Shown here: one piece after another, positions 46,594-55,060 of the stretch
How the letters are laid out: the number at the start of each line of letters is the position of its first letter
How positions within the stretch are numbered: position 1 is the first letter of the stretch
DNA from: Symbiodinium natans
Taxonomy: Eukaryota; Sar; Dinophyceae; Suessiales; Symbiodiniaceae
NCBI GenBank assembly: GCA_905221605.1
Contig: CAJNDS010002165.1
Span: forward strand, 554,583-618,582
Direction: 5' to 3'
DNA length: 64,000 bases
The notes under the pieces: generated by a model
Database searches by the model: none
The model's input: the letters and a program-made list of their open reading frames with translations, nothing else
Told to the model about the DNA's origin: nothing
Made by a program: the position numbers and the translations under genes

Positions 46594-47340
46594 TTCTTCG
46601 GCAGCCCGAGGTATCATCACTCGGCAGGGAGTAGGAAGAGTTGTCAGGAAAGCGTATCAAACTTCTTTTGCATTGGCTAGGATTCCAAACTGAAGACAAT
46701 GAACCCGTAGGAAAACAAGAGCTCAAAGACCACCGAACCCAGGAACAAGCTAAGGCTACTGTGAGGTTGATTAAGAGCAAAGGAACATTCGCGTTTGCAG
46801 CTTTGATGTTTTCAACCATTGCAGGAATTTCAGAAGGTTTTGTTTTTGAGAGTTCAGGAAAAGTTTCAGGAACAGACATGTCAGTCATGAGAGCATGTGA
46901 GCAGGACGTCATGTGCATTTCTGACACGAGTGACTTTGCGTTAGGAACAGTCATGTCTTGTTGTAGGAACAGTCTTCATGCAGGAAACATGTGTGCATTT
47001 GAAGTAGGAACCGTTTGTGCAGAGAGAGTAGGAGCAGGAAATTCGCCGCATTCCGAGGGCAGCAGTCAAGCTGTAGAAGTAGAGCAGGAACACTGTAGAG
47101 AGCCCAGTAGAAGAGCCAGGAAACCTGTAGCCATGAGTGGCACTGGAGAAGAAGTCAGCTTCAACCAGTTGGTGCAGGAACTACGTGAGATCCTGGAAAC
47201 GACGCGCCAGGAACGCAGCGAGTCCATGGAGAGTGTCTCCATCTCTTTGCAGGAAAGCAGCATGAACATGAGTCGTTTGGCAGAGGAAAGTCAGGCAACC
47301 CAAAAGATCTTGGCCGACCTCAGCTTCCTCTTCCTTGTCC
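46574..47340 (+). pseudogene. Copia RNase H end with internal deletion, and 3' tail
   Basis: DSSAARGIITRQGVGR is followed within a few codons, in a different frame, by GKRIKLLLHWLGFQ. In related elements these two segments are some 45 residues apart, so part of the RNase H end, including the last catalytic position, appears deleted near 46630-46650. The following frame (46641-47366) stays open for 241 codons and continues KQELKDHRTQEQAKATVRLI, then a Ser/Glu-rich stretch. Its last part runs into the repeat of the next, oppositely oriented ORF. The element end is not marked by any repeat that I can see. Confidence 0.6.
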
Positions 47341-47831
47341 TTTCCTCCTTTCGAACTTGTAGTTGAGGTAGTCCACGATGTAGCTTCATCCTTTCCTTCC
47401 TGCTTTTCCTTCGAACTGGTAGATGAGGTAGTCCACGATGTAGCTTCATCCTTTCCTTCCTGCTTTTCCTTCGAACTGGTAGATGAGGTAGTCCACGATG
47501 TAGCTTCTCCTTCCTTTCCTTCTTTCGAACTTGTAGTCGGCGTAGTCCACGATGTAGTTTCCTGAAGATGCCCTTCACGGCGAAGTTCTGCTTCCAATTC
47601 TCTTTCCTTTCTTTCCTTCTCCGCGTCGTTCTCCTCGTTGTCTTCTTCCTCTTCTTCTTCTTCCTGGGTGTACCACTTCACGAAGTCTTCAAGGCTTTCG
47701 ATTCTTTCCTTCAAGTCTTTGACGATCTCCTTCACCTCGTCTTTGGCTTCTGCTTCATTTTGCTTGATCTCCTTCACGATGTTCTTGATAGCATCACCGA
47801 CAAGATTCGCCGAATCAACGAGGAGATCCAA
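47181..47831 (-). CDS. Acidic coiled-coil ORF with TSWTTSSTSSKE repeats
   Basis: A 216-codon minus-strand frame. The N-terminus is a plausible amphipathic helix (NLVGDAIKNIVKEIKQNEAE, KEIVKDLKERIESLEDFVKW), then a Glu run, then four tandem copies of a unit of about 20 residues (GKDEATSWTTSSTSSKEKQE type; about 63 bp of DNA at 47340-47565). The end overlaps the copia tail. The plus-strand frame through the same DNA is a hydrophobic shadow. No family is recognised; it may be a diverged partner of the plus-strand coiled-coil ORF that starts at the same place in the other direction. Confidence 0.4.
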   Translation of the reverse strand: MDLLVDSANLVGDAIKNIVKEIKQNEAEAKDEVKEIVKDLKERIESLEDFVKWYTQEEEEEEEDNEENDAEKERKERELEAELRREGHLQETTSWTTPTTSSKEGKEGEATSWTTSSTSSKEKQEGKDEATSWTTSSTSSKEKQEGKDEATSWTTSTTSSKGGKDKEEEAEVGQDLLGCLTFLCQTTHVHAAFLQRDGDTLHGLAAFLARRFQDLT

Positions 47832-48689
47832 AGGAAAGCAGAAGAGTCAAAAGACAAGGAAAGCGATTTCGAGTACCCACGCGATTTTTCGTCCGAGTGG
47901 AAGTTCTACACCGAGAATGGCTCGATTTACCGCCAGCACTACGTGACGCAGGAAAAGATTTCGTGCGACTATGACTACGCCTACAAGCTCGAGAAAGGAA
48001 AAGGAAAGAACAAGAAGAAGAAAGGCCACGCAGGAGAGGAAGAAGGAAAGACAAGCTCAGGATCAGGAGGACAGCAGCCGCTGTCAAAGGAACAAGAAGA
48101 GGAGCTGAAGGCAAAGTTGAGGAAGACCTTAGAAGCAGCAGCAGAGGAGAACGATAGGAGACTTGAGCAGGAAAGGCAAGCCAAGGAGGAAGAAGCGAAG
48201 GCAGCAGCAGCAAGAGCACAGGCAGACAAAGAAGCACGAGAGGCAGCAGCCAAGCAAGCAAAGGAAGCGCAGGCAGCAAAGGAAGCCAAGGAAGCAAAGG
48301 CAGCAGCAGAGAAGGAAGCTGAAGCAAGGAAGGAGCTCGAGGAAGCAGTCCTCTTGCTTATGCAGGAAAGAGAGAAGGACAAGGACAGGATTGAAAGGCT
48401 CGAGAAGGCACTCAGCCAAAGAGGAAGCGATGCAGGATCAACAACAGAAGAGGAAAGCCGCAGCCCAGCAAAGGAAAAGGAGGAGCCAGAGAAGAAGGAG
48501 CCAAAGGAAAAGAAGGAGAAGGAAGACCCAGAAGTGAAGGAAAAAGGACCGTACTCGCCAAGGAGCTACGTGAAAGGCTCAGGAAAAGACAATACAAGGA
48601 ACAGCTACGCCGTCTTCCAGTACCAGGAAAAGTTCTACCAGTGGAAGTGGAACAACGACAGCCAGTACTTGGAGGGTCGGTGTGGTTAG
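47790..48689 (+). CDS. Lys/Glu/Ala-rich coiled-coil protein (coding part of a longer frame)
   Basis: The open frame begins at 47568, but its first 75 residues are hydrophobic antisense of the minus-strand ORF. Credible coding starts near 47790 (SITDKIRRINEEIQRKAEE). Then come a globular stretch (FSSEWKFYTENGSIYRQHYV), a KGKGKNKKKK patch, a very long Ala/Glu/Lys coiled coil (about residues 180-285), a second charged stretch (EKKEPKEKKEKEDPEV) and a C-terminal motif, FQYQEKFYQWKWNNDSQYLE then GRCG. The start is unclear and no Met is compelling. Its 3' end is shared with DNA at about 35.09 kb. It could be the extra ORF of a mobile element. Confidence 0.5.
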   Translation, partial: SITDKIRRINEEIQRKAEESKDKESDFEYPRDFSSEWKFYTENGSIYRQHYVTQEKISCDYDYAYKLEKGKGKNKKKKGHAGEEEGKTSSGSGGQQPLSKEQEEELKAKLRKTLEAAAEENDRRLEQERQAKEEEAKAAAARAQADKEAREAAAKQAKEAQAAKEAKEAKAAAEKEAEARKELEEAVLLLMQEREKDKDRIERLEKALSQRGSDAGSTTEEESRSPAKEKEEPEKKEPKEKKEKEDPEVKEKGPYSPRSYVKGSGKDNTRNSYAVFQYQEKFYQWKWNNDSQYLEGRCG

Positions 48690-48890
48690 TAACTGATAAG
48701 GCTACTTAGTATTCCCTTACAGGGGTTAGAGCAACCACTTATGTGGCTTGGCCTAAGTGGGGTAAGTCAGTTACACTGACCCTACTTAAGCCAGTTAGCT
48801 AAGTAGGATTATGGCACTTAAGGTAAATGGCTTAAGTCACTTAAGCTAAGTGGGGTAAGTCCCGAGGCATGTTTTGACTAAGTAGACTAA
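48690..48890. repeat. AAGTGG/CTTAAG-rich repeat, second copy
   Basis: The same word content as 35110-35440 (CTAAGTGG, GGTAAGT, TTAGCTAAGTA), directly after the stop of the coiled-coil ORF. This supports it being the 3' UTR or terminal part of a repeated unit. Confidence 0.6.
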
Positions 48891-48997
48891 GTGACTTTAT
48901 GGGCCTCAAAACTCCATTCAGAAAAGAAGCCGAAGGCTCTCGTTTGCCACCTCCCCGCCCCAGCATGTATACACCCCCAGAGCCAAAAGAGGAAACA

Positions 48998-49080
48998 CAA
49001 CGACAACGACAATGACAACGACAACGACAACGACAACAACGACGACAACAACAAGAAGAACAACAAGAACAACAAACATT
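48998..49080. repeat. (AACGAC)n simple repeat
   Basis: Runs of ACAACG and related hexamers grading into AAGAACAAC. The Asn/Asp-rich frame is an artefact. The next 440 bp (49081-49520) have no supported gene. Confidence 0.88.
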
Positions 49081-49515
49081 GAGATTAACCGTCAAACCCT
49101 ATAAACCCCAAAGACCTTGGCCGACATGGCCTGCGGGCCGGGCTTGCTGCAGCTGGCTGCCTGCAGCAGGGCTTTGTGCAAATGTTCGTCGTTACCGACT
49201 TTGTGTTAAACTTGGGGAATGTGAAGTTTATCTGTAGAGTTTTAGTGTTTTTGGGTCTTCATGTGATCTTTGCATGAATGCATTTGGCTGAGAAGTTGCT
49301 TTAGATTTAGAAAAATACTGTGGCTTGGGATCTTTGGTCTACAGATGTATACCCTGCAGGAATACCAAGCAACCCAACACTTCAGCACGTACATCCCGGC
49401 CAAAAAGCCGAAGTTCCATCCCCGAGAAGAGGCCAATGCATACCCCAGGCCTCCCCAAATCCACCGAATCGAAACCCCCACGACCCTTCATAAAGTTGCT
49501 TGCGCCCAAGACTCG

Positions 49516-49550
<35 letters not shown>

Positions 49551-49555
<5 letters not shown>

Positions 49556-50330
49556 CACACCGCTGTACATGCGGGTTCGTGAACAAGCAGGAACATTTTT
49601 GAGCACATCAACAAGTTGTCGTTTGAAAACCAGCAGGGGGCCGAGGAGAGTGTGGACTGGGGTGTGGGGGTCCTCGGCCAACGAAGACGCCCCCACGCCC
49701 CACCCACACTCTGTGTAAACGTACCTGCGCTTCAACATTTCTTTTCGTTGTGCATGATGCATGGGTGAACACTTTTGGTGACAACGCAGCTTTTCCAACA
49801 TGATTCTGCATGAAGCATGGATGAATTCTTTGAGCTTGACATCATCGCAGCTCCTGGAGCATCAGAGCATGAATTGTGGAGCATCTGAGCGTGCAGAAGA
49901 CCCTAAACCCTATATGATATGTCATATAAACCTTCATTCGCGACCCTTCTACCTCATCACTTGCGGGCTCATCCACTACCTCTTGCTCGAGCGTCTCTAC
50001 CTTCGGAGCATCTCCATCTACCAGTTTATGTGGAAGCACTAAAACAAAAAGTGTGTTATACAGCCAGCCCGCCCTCGCCTTGGGCCGCGGGTGTAGGTGG
50101 AGCCTCGCTCCTACGCGTTCATGCTGCCTATGTTAGTCTTCACTTCGGTGCGGACGCATAGGATAATCCAAAAATGTGAGCTCACCTGGCGAGTGAGAAT
50201 GAAAAGTCCTATCGTTTTCGATGCACTAGTAACACGCCGGGCCCATTAATGTGGGTGCCAACGATGTTCAGCAAGACGGCCGGCGTGCCGTATGTTCCTC
50301 GATTGTTAGTCGTGACCCAGCCCCCGGCGA
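49551..50330. repeat. Repeat module copy 1 (long)
   Basis: Starts after a (TG)n run (49519-49555) with TGGCACACCGCTGTACATGC. It contains GAGCATGAATTGTGGAGCAT and a TATATGATATGTCATATAAA palindrome-like stretch, and ends with the segment that includes AAGACGGCCGGCGTGCCGTA. The first half recurs almost identically at 53172-53677, the second half at 54545-54960. Since the second half directly precedes the large ORF at 55061, this module is probably the 5' UTR of an element copy. Confidence 0.9.
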
Positions 50331-50735
50331 GATTGGCAACTTTTTCTGTTTCCTTTTCTTTCTTTTTCTTTTTCTTTCTTTTTGTTCAAAGCTACCGCCG
50401 TAATAACTAGTTTTCTGAAATAGTTTTTTGTCGACATCATAGTAGTTGCTTATAACACAACACCATGCAGAATGCCGCAATGCGTGGCAGCTTGCAGTCC
50501 TTGAGCTTCCAGACCAGCCTGTGAAACCCGGCCCCGGTCGACTCCCACGATTGTAGTACCACTCTCTACGGCCCGAAGGAGCACATGGAGATCCTCACTA
50601 ACTACGTCTTCTGTGACCCTAAACCCTTCCCCTAACCCCGAAAACCTTTCTAATAGATTGCAGCCTGGCCTTTGGCCCTACTGGGGACGACTACATCGCC
50701 TGGAAGATCAACGACACAGACTACAACATCACCGA
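50331..50735. other. Spacer with T-rich tract, no gene seen
   Basis: A pyrimidine tract (TTTCTTTTTC repeats, about 50345-50392) follows the repeat module, then mixed sequence. AAGGAGCACATGGAGATCCT at about 50574 has a near copy at about 50865. T-rich tracts near start regions have been proposed as dinoflagellate promoter elements; that use here is only a guess. Confidence 0.4.
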
Positions 50736-50848
50736 CCAGAGTTTGGCAGGGATCCAGCTGCCCAGCACCCTGCAGACGTTGACGTTTGTTTTCGACTTCA
50801 ACCAGAGCTTGGCGGGACTCCAGCTCCCCAGCGGCCTGCAGACGTAGC
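50736..50848 (+). pseudogene. FNQSL-type leucine-rich repeat fragment
   Basis: The frame reads QSLAGIQLPSTLQTLTFVFD then FNQSLAGLQLPSGLQT and a stop: two units of the FNQSLxxVxLPxxLQxLxF leucine-rich repeat common in dinoflagellate proteins. Similar scraps occur near 51303-51350 (NQSLQNIMLPGSLQSLNQ) and, in another frame, near 52505-52560 (DFNQSLKKFTLPTTLRSLSL). No complete protein can be built; these are decayed pieces. Confidence 0.65.
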
Positions 50849-50884
50849 ACAACCCTCTACGACCTCAAGGAGTACATGGAGATC

Positions 50885-51310
50885 CTCACCAACATCTCCA
50901 CATCAACCTCTTCGACTTCCAGCTCGTCCACGTCAACTTCATCAACGCCAACTTCGGCCACATCTACGTCAACCAGCAGCAGCGTTTAGGGTATAGGGTT
51001 TTGGGTTTGGGGTTTAGGGTTTTAGGGTTTGCATCCTCGACTCCGACGTCATAGAGCACCAGCTCATCCAGCTAGACGTCGTCGACTTCTACGTCCACAA
51101 GTTGCACCAGCACCAGCACGTCGAGTGACCCTCAACCCTCCACCCCAACCCCGAAACCCCTTTCCAATAGCAGTTCGACATCTACGGCTAGATGTCGTCA
51201 ACTTCTACGTCCACAAGCTGCACCAGCACCAGCACGTCGAGTGACCCTAAACCCTCTTCCCCGACCCCGAAAACCCTTTCCAATAGCAGTACGACATCCA
51301 CGACGTTGCA
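50885..51310. repeat. Tandem and dispersed units: GTCAACTTCTACGTCCACAA
   Basis: Units containing GTCAACTTCTACGTCCACAA and CACCAGCACCAGCACGTCGA occur at about 51080-51125 and 51190-51240 (about 115 bp apart) and again near 52735-52785. The unit TCAACTTCATCAACGCCAAC occurs at about 50935 and 52610. A short TTTAGGG patch lies at 50986-51030. This is a patchwork of repeated former coding DNA. Confidence 0.7.
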
Positions 51311-51499
51311 ACCAGAGCTTGCAGAATATCATGTTGCCTGGCAGCTTGCAGTCACTGAACCAGGGATGGGATCTCAACCAAAGCATGAACGCGCAGACAT
51401 CAGACGCACGTCAGGAAGATCTTCAACGAGGACAACTTCCCCCTCACTGAGAACATCAGCAACCTCGCCAAGTCCCGGAACAACCCTCTTCCTCCACAC

Positions 51500-51840
51500 C
51501 ATCGACGGCAACTTCCCAGGTGACGGAGATGTTCATGTGCATCCCCGGCATGCTCAAAAAAGTCGTTGCACCTTTGCTTCAGAGCCACGCCAGGGCCTCT
51601 CCAGTGCAATCCCAACCTCCTGCCCCAACCTCCTGTTGACCAACACCAAGTGGACGCCTTCGTCACACACCGCGCCAGAAGTCGCAGCAGAACCTCCTAC
51701 GAGCCCAGCCCAGCATTCCCCAGGAGCTCCAGATCTACGCGACACATGCACCTTTCCCGGTCACCCCACCGCCCTGTCCCCAACACCCCCACTACGACGA
51801 GCAGAACCCGCCGACCACACGAGGAGGACATCAACGTGAT
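51500..51840 (+). pseudogene. Decayed copy of the ORF1 RS region
   Basis: GGTGACGGAGATGTTCATGT and the following DNA matches 56175-56450 of the large ORF1 with substitutions and indels. Translated pieces RSRSRTSYEPSPAFPRSSRS and TRHMHLSRSPHRP correspond to RSRSRTTYEPSPAHPRSTRS and TRHTHPPH in ORF1. Frames shift several times, so the copy is not functional. Confidence 0.8.
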
Positions 51841-52100
51841 CAGCGCCATCCCAGCAACCAGTACCATTTTAACTCTTTGGTCAATTTGTTTTCACCAAAA
51901 ACGATTCCTGCTCTATTTCACCTACCTCCGACGCTTGGCTTGGAGTGAGCAAAAGAATGGAGACCAAGTGCGAGCCCAGTTCCTTCACGCATCATGATAA
52001 GCTTCATTCATCTACCCTAAACCCCAAGACCCATGCCACCGACGAGGCAGGACCACGAGTATCGGCGCCAACCTAACACCCGCAATATCCCGAACCCAAC

Positions 52101-52451
52101 ATGTGGAGCCACGTACTGGACTTCCTGACCGGTCCCTTCCACGTGATCTTCATGGATGAACACGAACTAGACATGGAGCACCTACGTAGAAAACCACGCC
52201 ACGTCATGGAACCCTTCTACAAAAGGTACAACTACATCGATGACACGTACCACATGGTGCCATCATACTACACGGAGAAGTTCGCCGTCCACAAAGTCCT
52301 GGACCCATCATACTTCAAGGAGTATGAAGGATGGTACATCAATGTCAACAACGCCATCACCTACACGGCACTGAGACAAACGACGCCACCCGACAGCTTC
52401 AAGGACATGTACATCTCCACCAGTACCAGAGCTTGGAGAATGTGGCCTTGA
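52101..52451 (+). CDS. Hypothetical protein, 116 codons
   Basis: Starts at an ATG in good context (CCAACATGTGG). It is rich in aromatic and charged residues (MWSHVLDFLTGPFHVIFMDE, MEPFYKRYNYIDDTYHMVPS, YFKEYEGWYINVNNAITYTA). The composition is protein-like to about 52420; the last ten residues overlap a repeat. It lies between the ORF1 and ORF3 remnants of the decayed element copy, so it may be a surviving piece of another element gene, although I see no match to ORF2 or ORF4. Confidence 0.45.
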   Translation: MWSHVLDFLTGPFHVIFMDEHELDMEHLRRKPRHVMEPFYKRYNYIDDTYHMVPSYYTEKFAVHKVLDPSYFKEYEGWYINVNNAITYTALRQTTPPDSFKDMYISTSTRAWRMWP

Positions 52452-52997
52452 CCAGAAGCTCGCAGTCTTTGCCACAGTACTTCGAGGCGGGCAACAACAC
52501 GACGATTTCAACCAAAGCTTGAAGAAATTTACCTTGCCTACCACCTTGCGGTCCCTGAGCTTGACATCCACTACATCAACCTCTTCGACTTCCAGTTCGT
52601 CCACGTCAACTTCATCAACGCCAACTTCGGCCACATCTACGTCATCCAGCAGCAGGGTTTAGGTTTTAGGGTTTAGGGTTTAAGGTTTGCATCTTCGACT
52701 TCGACGTCCTCGAGCACCAGCTCATCCAGCTAGACGTTGTCAACTTCTACGTCCACAAACAGCACCGGCACCAGCACGTCGAGCGCCTGGAGCACCTAAA
52801 ACGAGCAGCACGACTACGCCATCTGTGACCCTAAACCCTAAACCCTAACCCCGAAACCCCGTTCCAGCAGCAGTACGACATCCACGACGTCGTCAACTTC
52901 TAAACCCGCGGTCCCAGAGCTTCAGACACGATTTCCTCCAGAGCTTGGACAATGTGGGGATACTCGGCAACTAGCACACCATGAGCTTGGACAATCT

Positions 52998-53165
52998 TTG
53001 CCACAGTACTTCGAGGCGGGCAACAACACGACGACCCGATTCCCCAACCCTCCCCATCCTCCACGACTTGGATTGAGTGCACCAGCAAGCGCCCTAACCC
53101 CTCCCCCGCTGCATCCCCATCCTCCAACCCCCGAAGACGAGCTGGATCAACCCTCGCCCCGAAAG
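52998..53165 (+). pseudogene. Decayed copy of part of ORF3
   Basis: The frame reads PQYFEAGNNTT and later PPPLHPHPPTPEDELDQP. These correspond to PNFFETGTSKT and PPPLHPHPPTVEDELDPN in the large ORF3 (61820-62055), with the intervening part missing. The DNA string GAAGACGAGCTGGATC is identical. A further scrap (CAGTACTTCGAGGCGGGCAA) occurs at about 52475. Confidence 0.75.
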
Positions 53166-53171
53166 GGGTGT

Positions 53172-53670
53172 GTGTGGCACACCGCTGTACATGCGGGTTC
53201 GTGAACAAGCAGGAACATTTTTGAGCACATCAACAAGTTGTCGTTTGAAAACCAGCAGGGGGCCGAGGAGAGTGTGGACTGGGGTGTGGGGGTCCTCGGC
53301 CAACGAAGACGCCCCCACGCCCCACCCACACTCTGTGTAAACGTACCTGCGCTTCAACATTTCTTTTCGTTGTGCACGATGCATGGGTGAACACTTTTGG
53401 TGACAACGCAGCTTTTCCAACATGATTCTGCATGAAGCATGGATGAATTCTTTGAGCTTGACATCATCGCAGCTCCTGGAGCATCAGAGCATGAATTGTG
53501 GAGCATCTGAGCGTGCAGAAGACCCTAAACCCTATATGATATGTCATATAAACCTTCATTCGCGACCCTTCTACCTCATCACTTGCGGGCTCATCCACTA
53601 CCTCTTGCTCGAGCATCTCTACCTTCGGAGCATCTCCATCTACCAGTTTATGTGGAAGCACTAAAACAAA

Positions 53671-53677
<7 letters not shown>
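53172..53677. repeat. Repeat module copy 2 (first half)
   Basis: Nearly identical to 49551-50055 over 500 bp, differing by a few substitutions (for example CACGATGCATGG against CATGATGCATGG). It is followed by a (TG)n run at 53671-53733 and then a second TGGCACACCGCTGTACATGC. The near-identity implies a recent segmental duplication. Confidence 0.93.
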
Positions 53678-53726
<49 letters not shown>

Positions 53727-53733
53727 GTGTGTG
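53671..53733. repeat. (TG)n microsatellite
   Basis: About 30 TG units with one CG interruption. The same type of run precedes module copy 1 (49519-49555), so the TG run is part of the repeated unit's junction. Confidence 0.93.
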
Positions 53734-54129
53734 GCACACCGCTGTACATGCGGGAACGTCAACAAGCACTGCATACGAGAGCGAAAAGAAGCATGAATTT
53801 GCGATCTAACAAGTTTTCTGCACATGATGTTCAGCAGGGGGCAGGAGCACCTTGGTCAGTCTCCTGCCAACGAAGACACTGACCAATGGTGGTGAAATCA
53901 ACTCCGGACGCGGAGTTGACGTACCTGCAGTGATGGTTATAGACGTCCTGTAACGCAAGCTGTGTATGGTGCATCATCGCTGTTGCTTCAACCAGTCCTT
54001 CAAGAACGAGATTTTCATTTTGGGCATTTGGTATTTGAGCATGGGTGAATTCTTGATGTCGTGAGCATGACACACCCCAAACCCCAGAAGACCTCGAGCC
54101 CATCAAGCTTGAGTGGATCGTGATGCTTT

Positions 54130-54535
54130 CAGCTTGTGTGTTGTGAATAGCAACTGAGCAGAATTGCGTGAGCATATCATTTTAGCATGGTGATGGAACA
54201 TGTCGAGCATGATGATGGACGAAAGCATGGAGAAGGTTCGGAACATGAGTGCTAGAGCATATGAGCTTGCACTGTGGAGCATCGGAGCGCGATGAGCAGA
54301 GTTGCGGGAGCATGAAGTGTGTAGCATTAGAGCATGACTTGCAGAGCATCTGAGCGTGATGAGCAGAATTGTGCCAGCATCAATTGTGGGGCATCAGAGC
54401 ATGAATTGTAGAGCTTCTGTGCGTGGTGAGCAAGCTTCTGAGCGTGGTGAGCAAACTTGGTTGAGCATGAGTGGTGGAGCATCAGAGCATGACTTGCAGA
54501 GCATCTGAGCGTGATGAGCACAGTTGAAGGAACAT
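54130..54535. repeat. Degenerate GAGCAT/GAGCGTGATGAGCA repeat
   Basis: Irregular copies of GAGCATCAGAGCATGACTTG, CAGAGCATCTGAGCGTGATG and shorter pieces fill the stretch. The same words occur once in module copies 1 and 2 (about 49858 and 53480), so the array grew from that module. Confidence 0.8.
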
Positions 54536-54544
54536 TTCAAGTAC

Positions 54545-55060
54545 CTCATAGTATATTTCATATAAACCTTCATTCGCGACCCTTCTACCTCATCACTTTC
54601 GGACTCCTCTACTACCTCTTGCTTGAGCATCTCTACCTTCGGAGCATCTCCATCTACCAGTTTATGTGGAAGCACTAAAACAAAAAGTGTGTTATACAGC
54701 CAGCCCGCCCTCGCCTTGGGCCGCGGGTGTAGGTGGAGCCTCGCTCCTACGCGTTCATGCTGCCTATGTTAGTCTTCACTTCGGTGCGGACGCATAGGAT
54801 AATCCAAAAATGTGAGCTCACCTGGCGAGTGAGAATGCAAAGTCCTACTGTTTTCGTGCACTAGTAACATGCCGGGCCCACTAATGTGGGTGCCACCGAT
54901 GCCCAGCAAGACGGCCGGCGTGCCGTATGTTCCTCGATTGTTAGACCTGAACCAGCATCCGGAGATGTTAGCAACATTCTTTTTGTTACGTCTTTGCCGT
55001 AACGGTTTCATAGGTCAGAGTAGTGAGTAGCTCGTACCCCAGCTACATCGGACTCGCACC
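54545..55060 (+). repeat. Repeat module copy 3 and leader of ORF1
   Basis: From TTTCATATAAACCTTCATTC to GCCGTATGTTCCTCGATTGT this matches 49920-50310 closely. It then runs into unique DNA and reaches the ATG of ORF1 at 55061 (context GCACCATGG). As the only DNA between the previous repeat and ORF1, it should hold the promoter and 5' UTR of the element. No TATA-like box is obvious. Confidence 0.7.

Noticed and set aside
47568-47790. Hydrophobic N-terminus of the 373-codon plus-strand ORF as a membrane domain
   Set aside because: The hydrophobicity is the antisense of a Glu/Lys-rich minus-strand frame; credible plus-strand coding starts later.
40546-49080. Long terminal repeats of the copia element
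   Set aside because: No matching direct repeat was found by eye on the two sides of the element; a computed self-alignment would be decisive.
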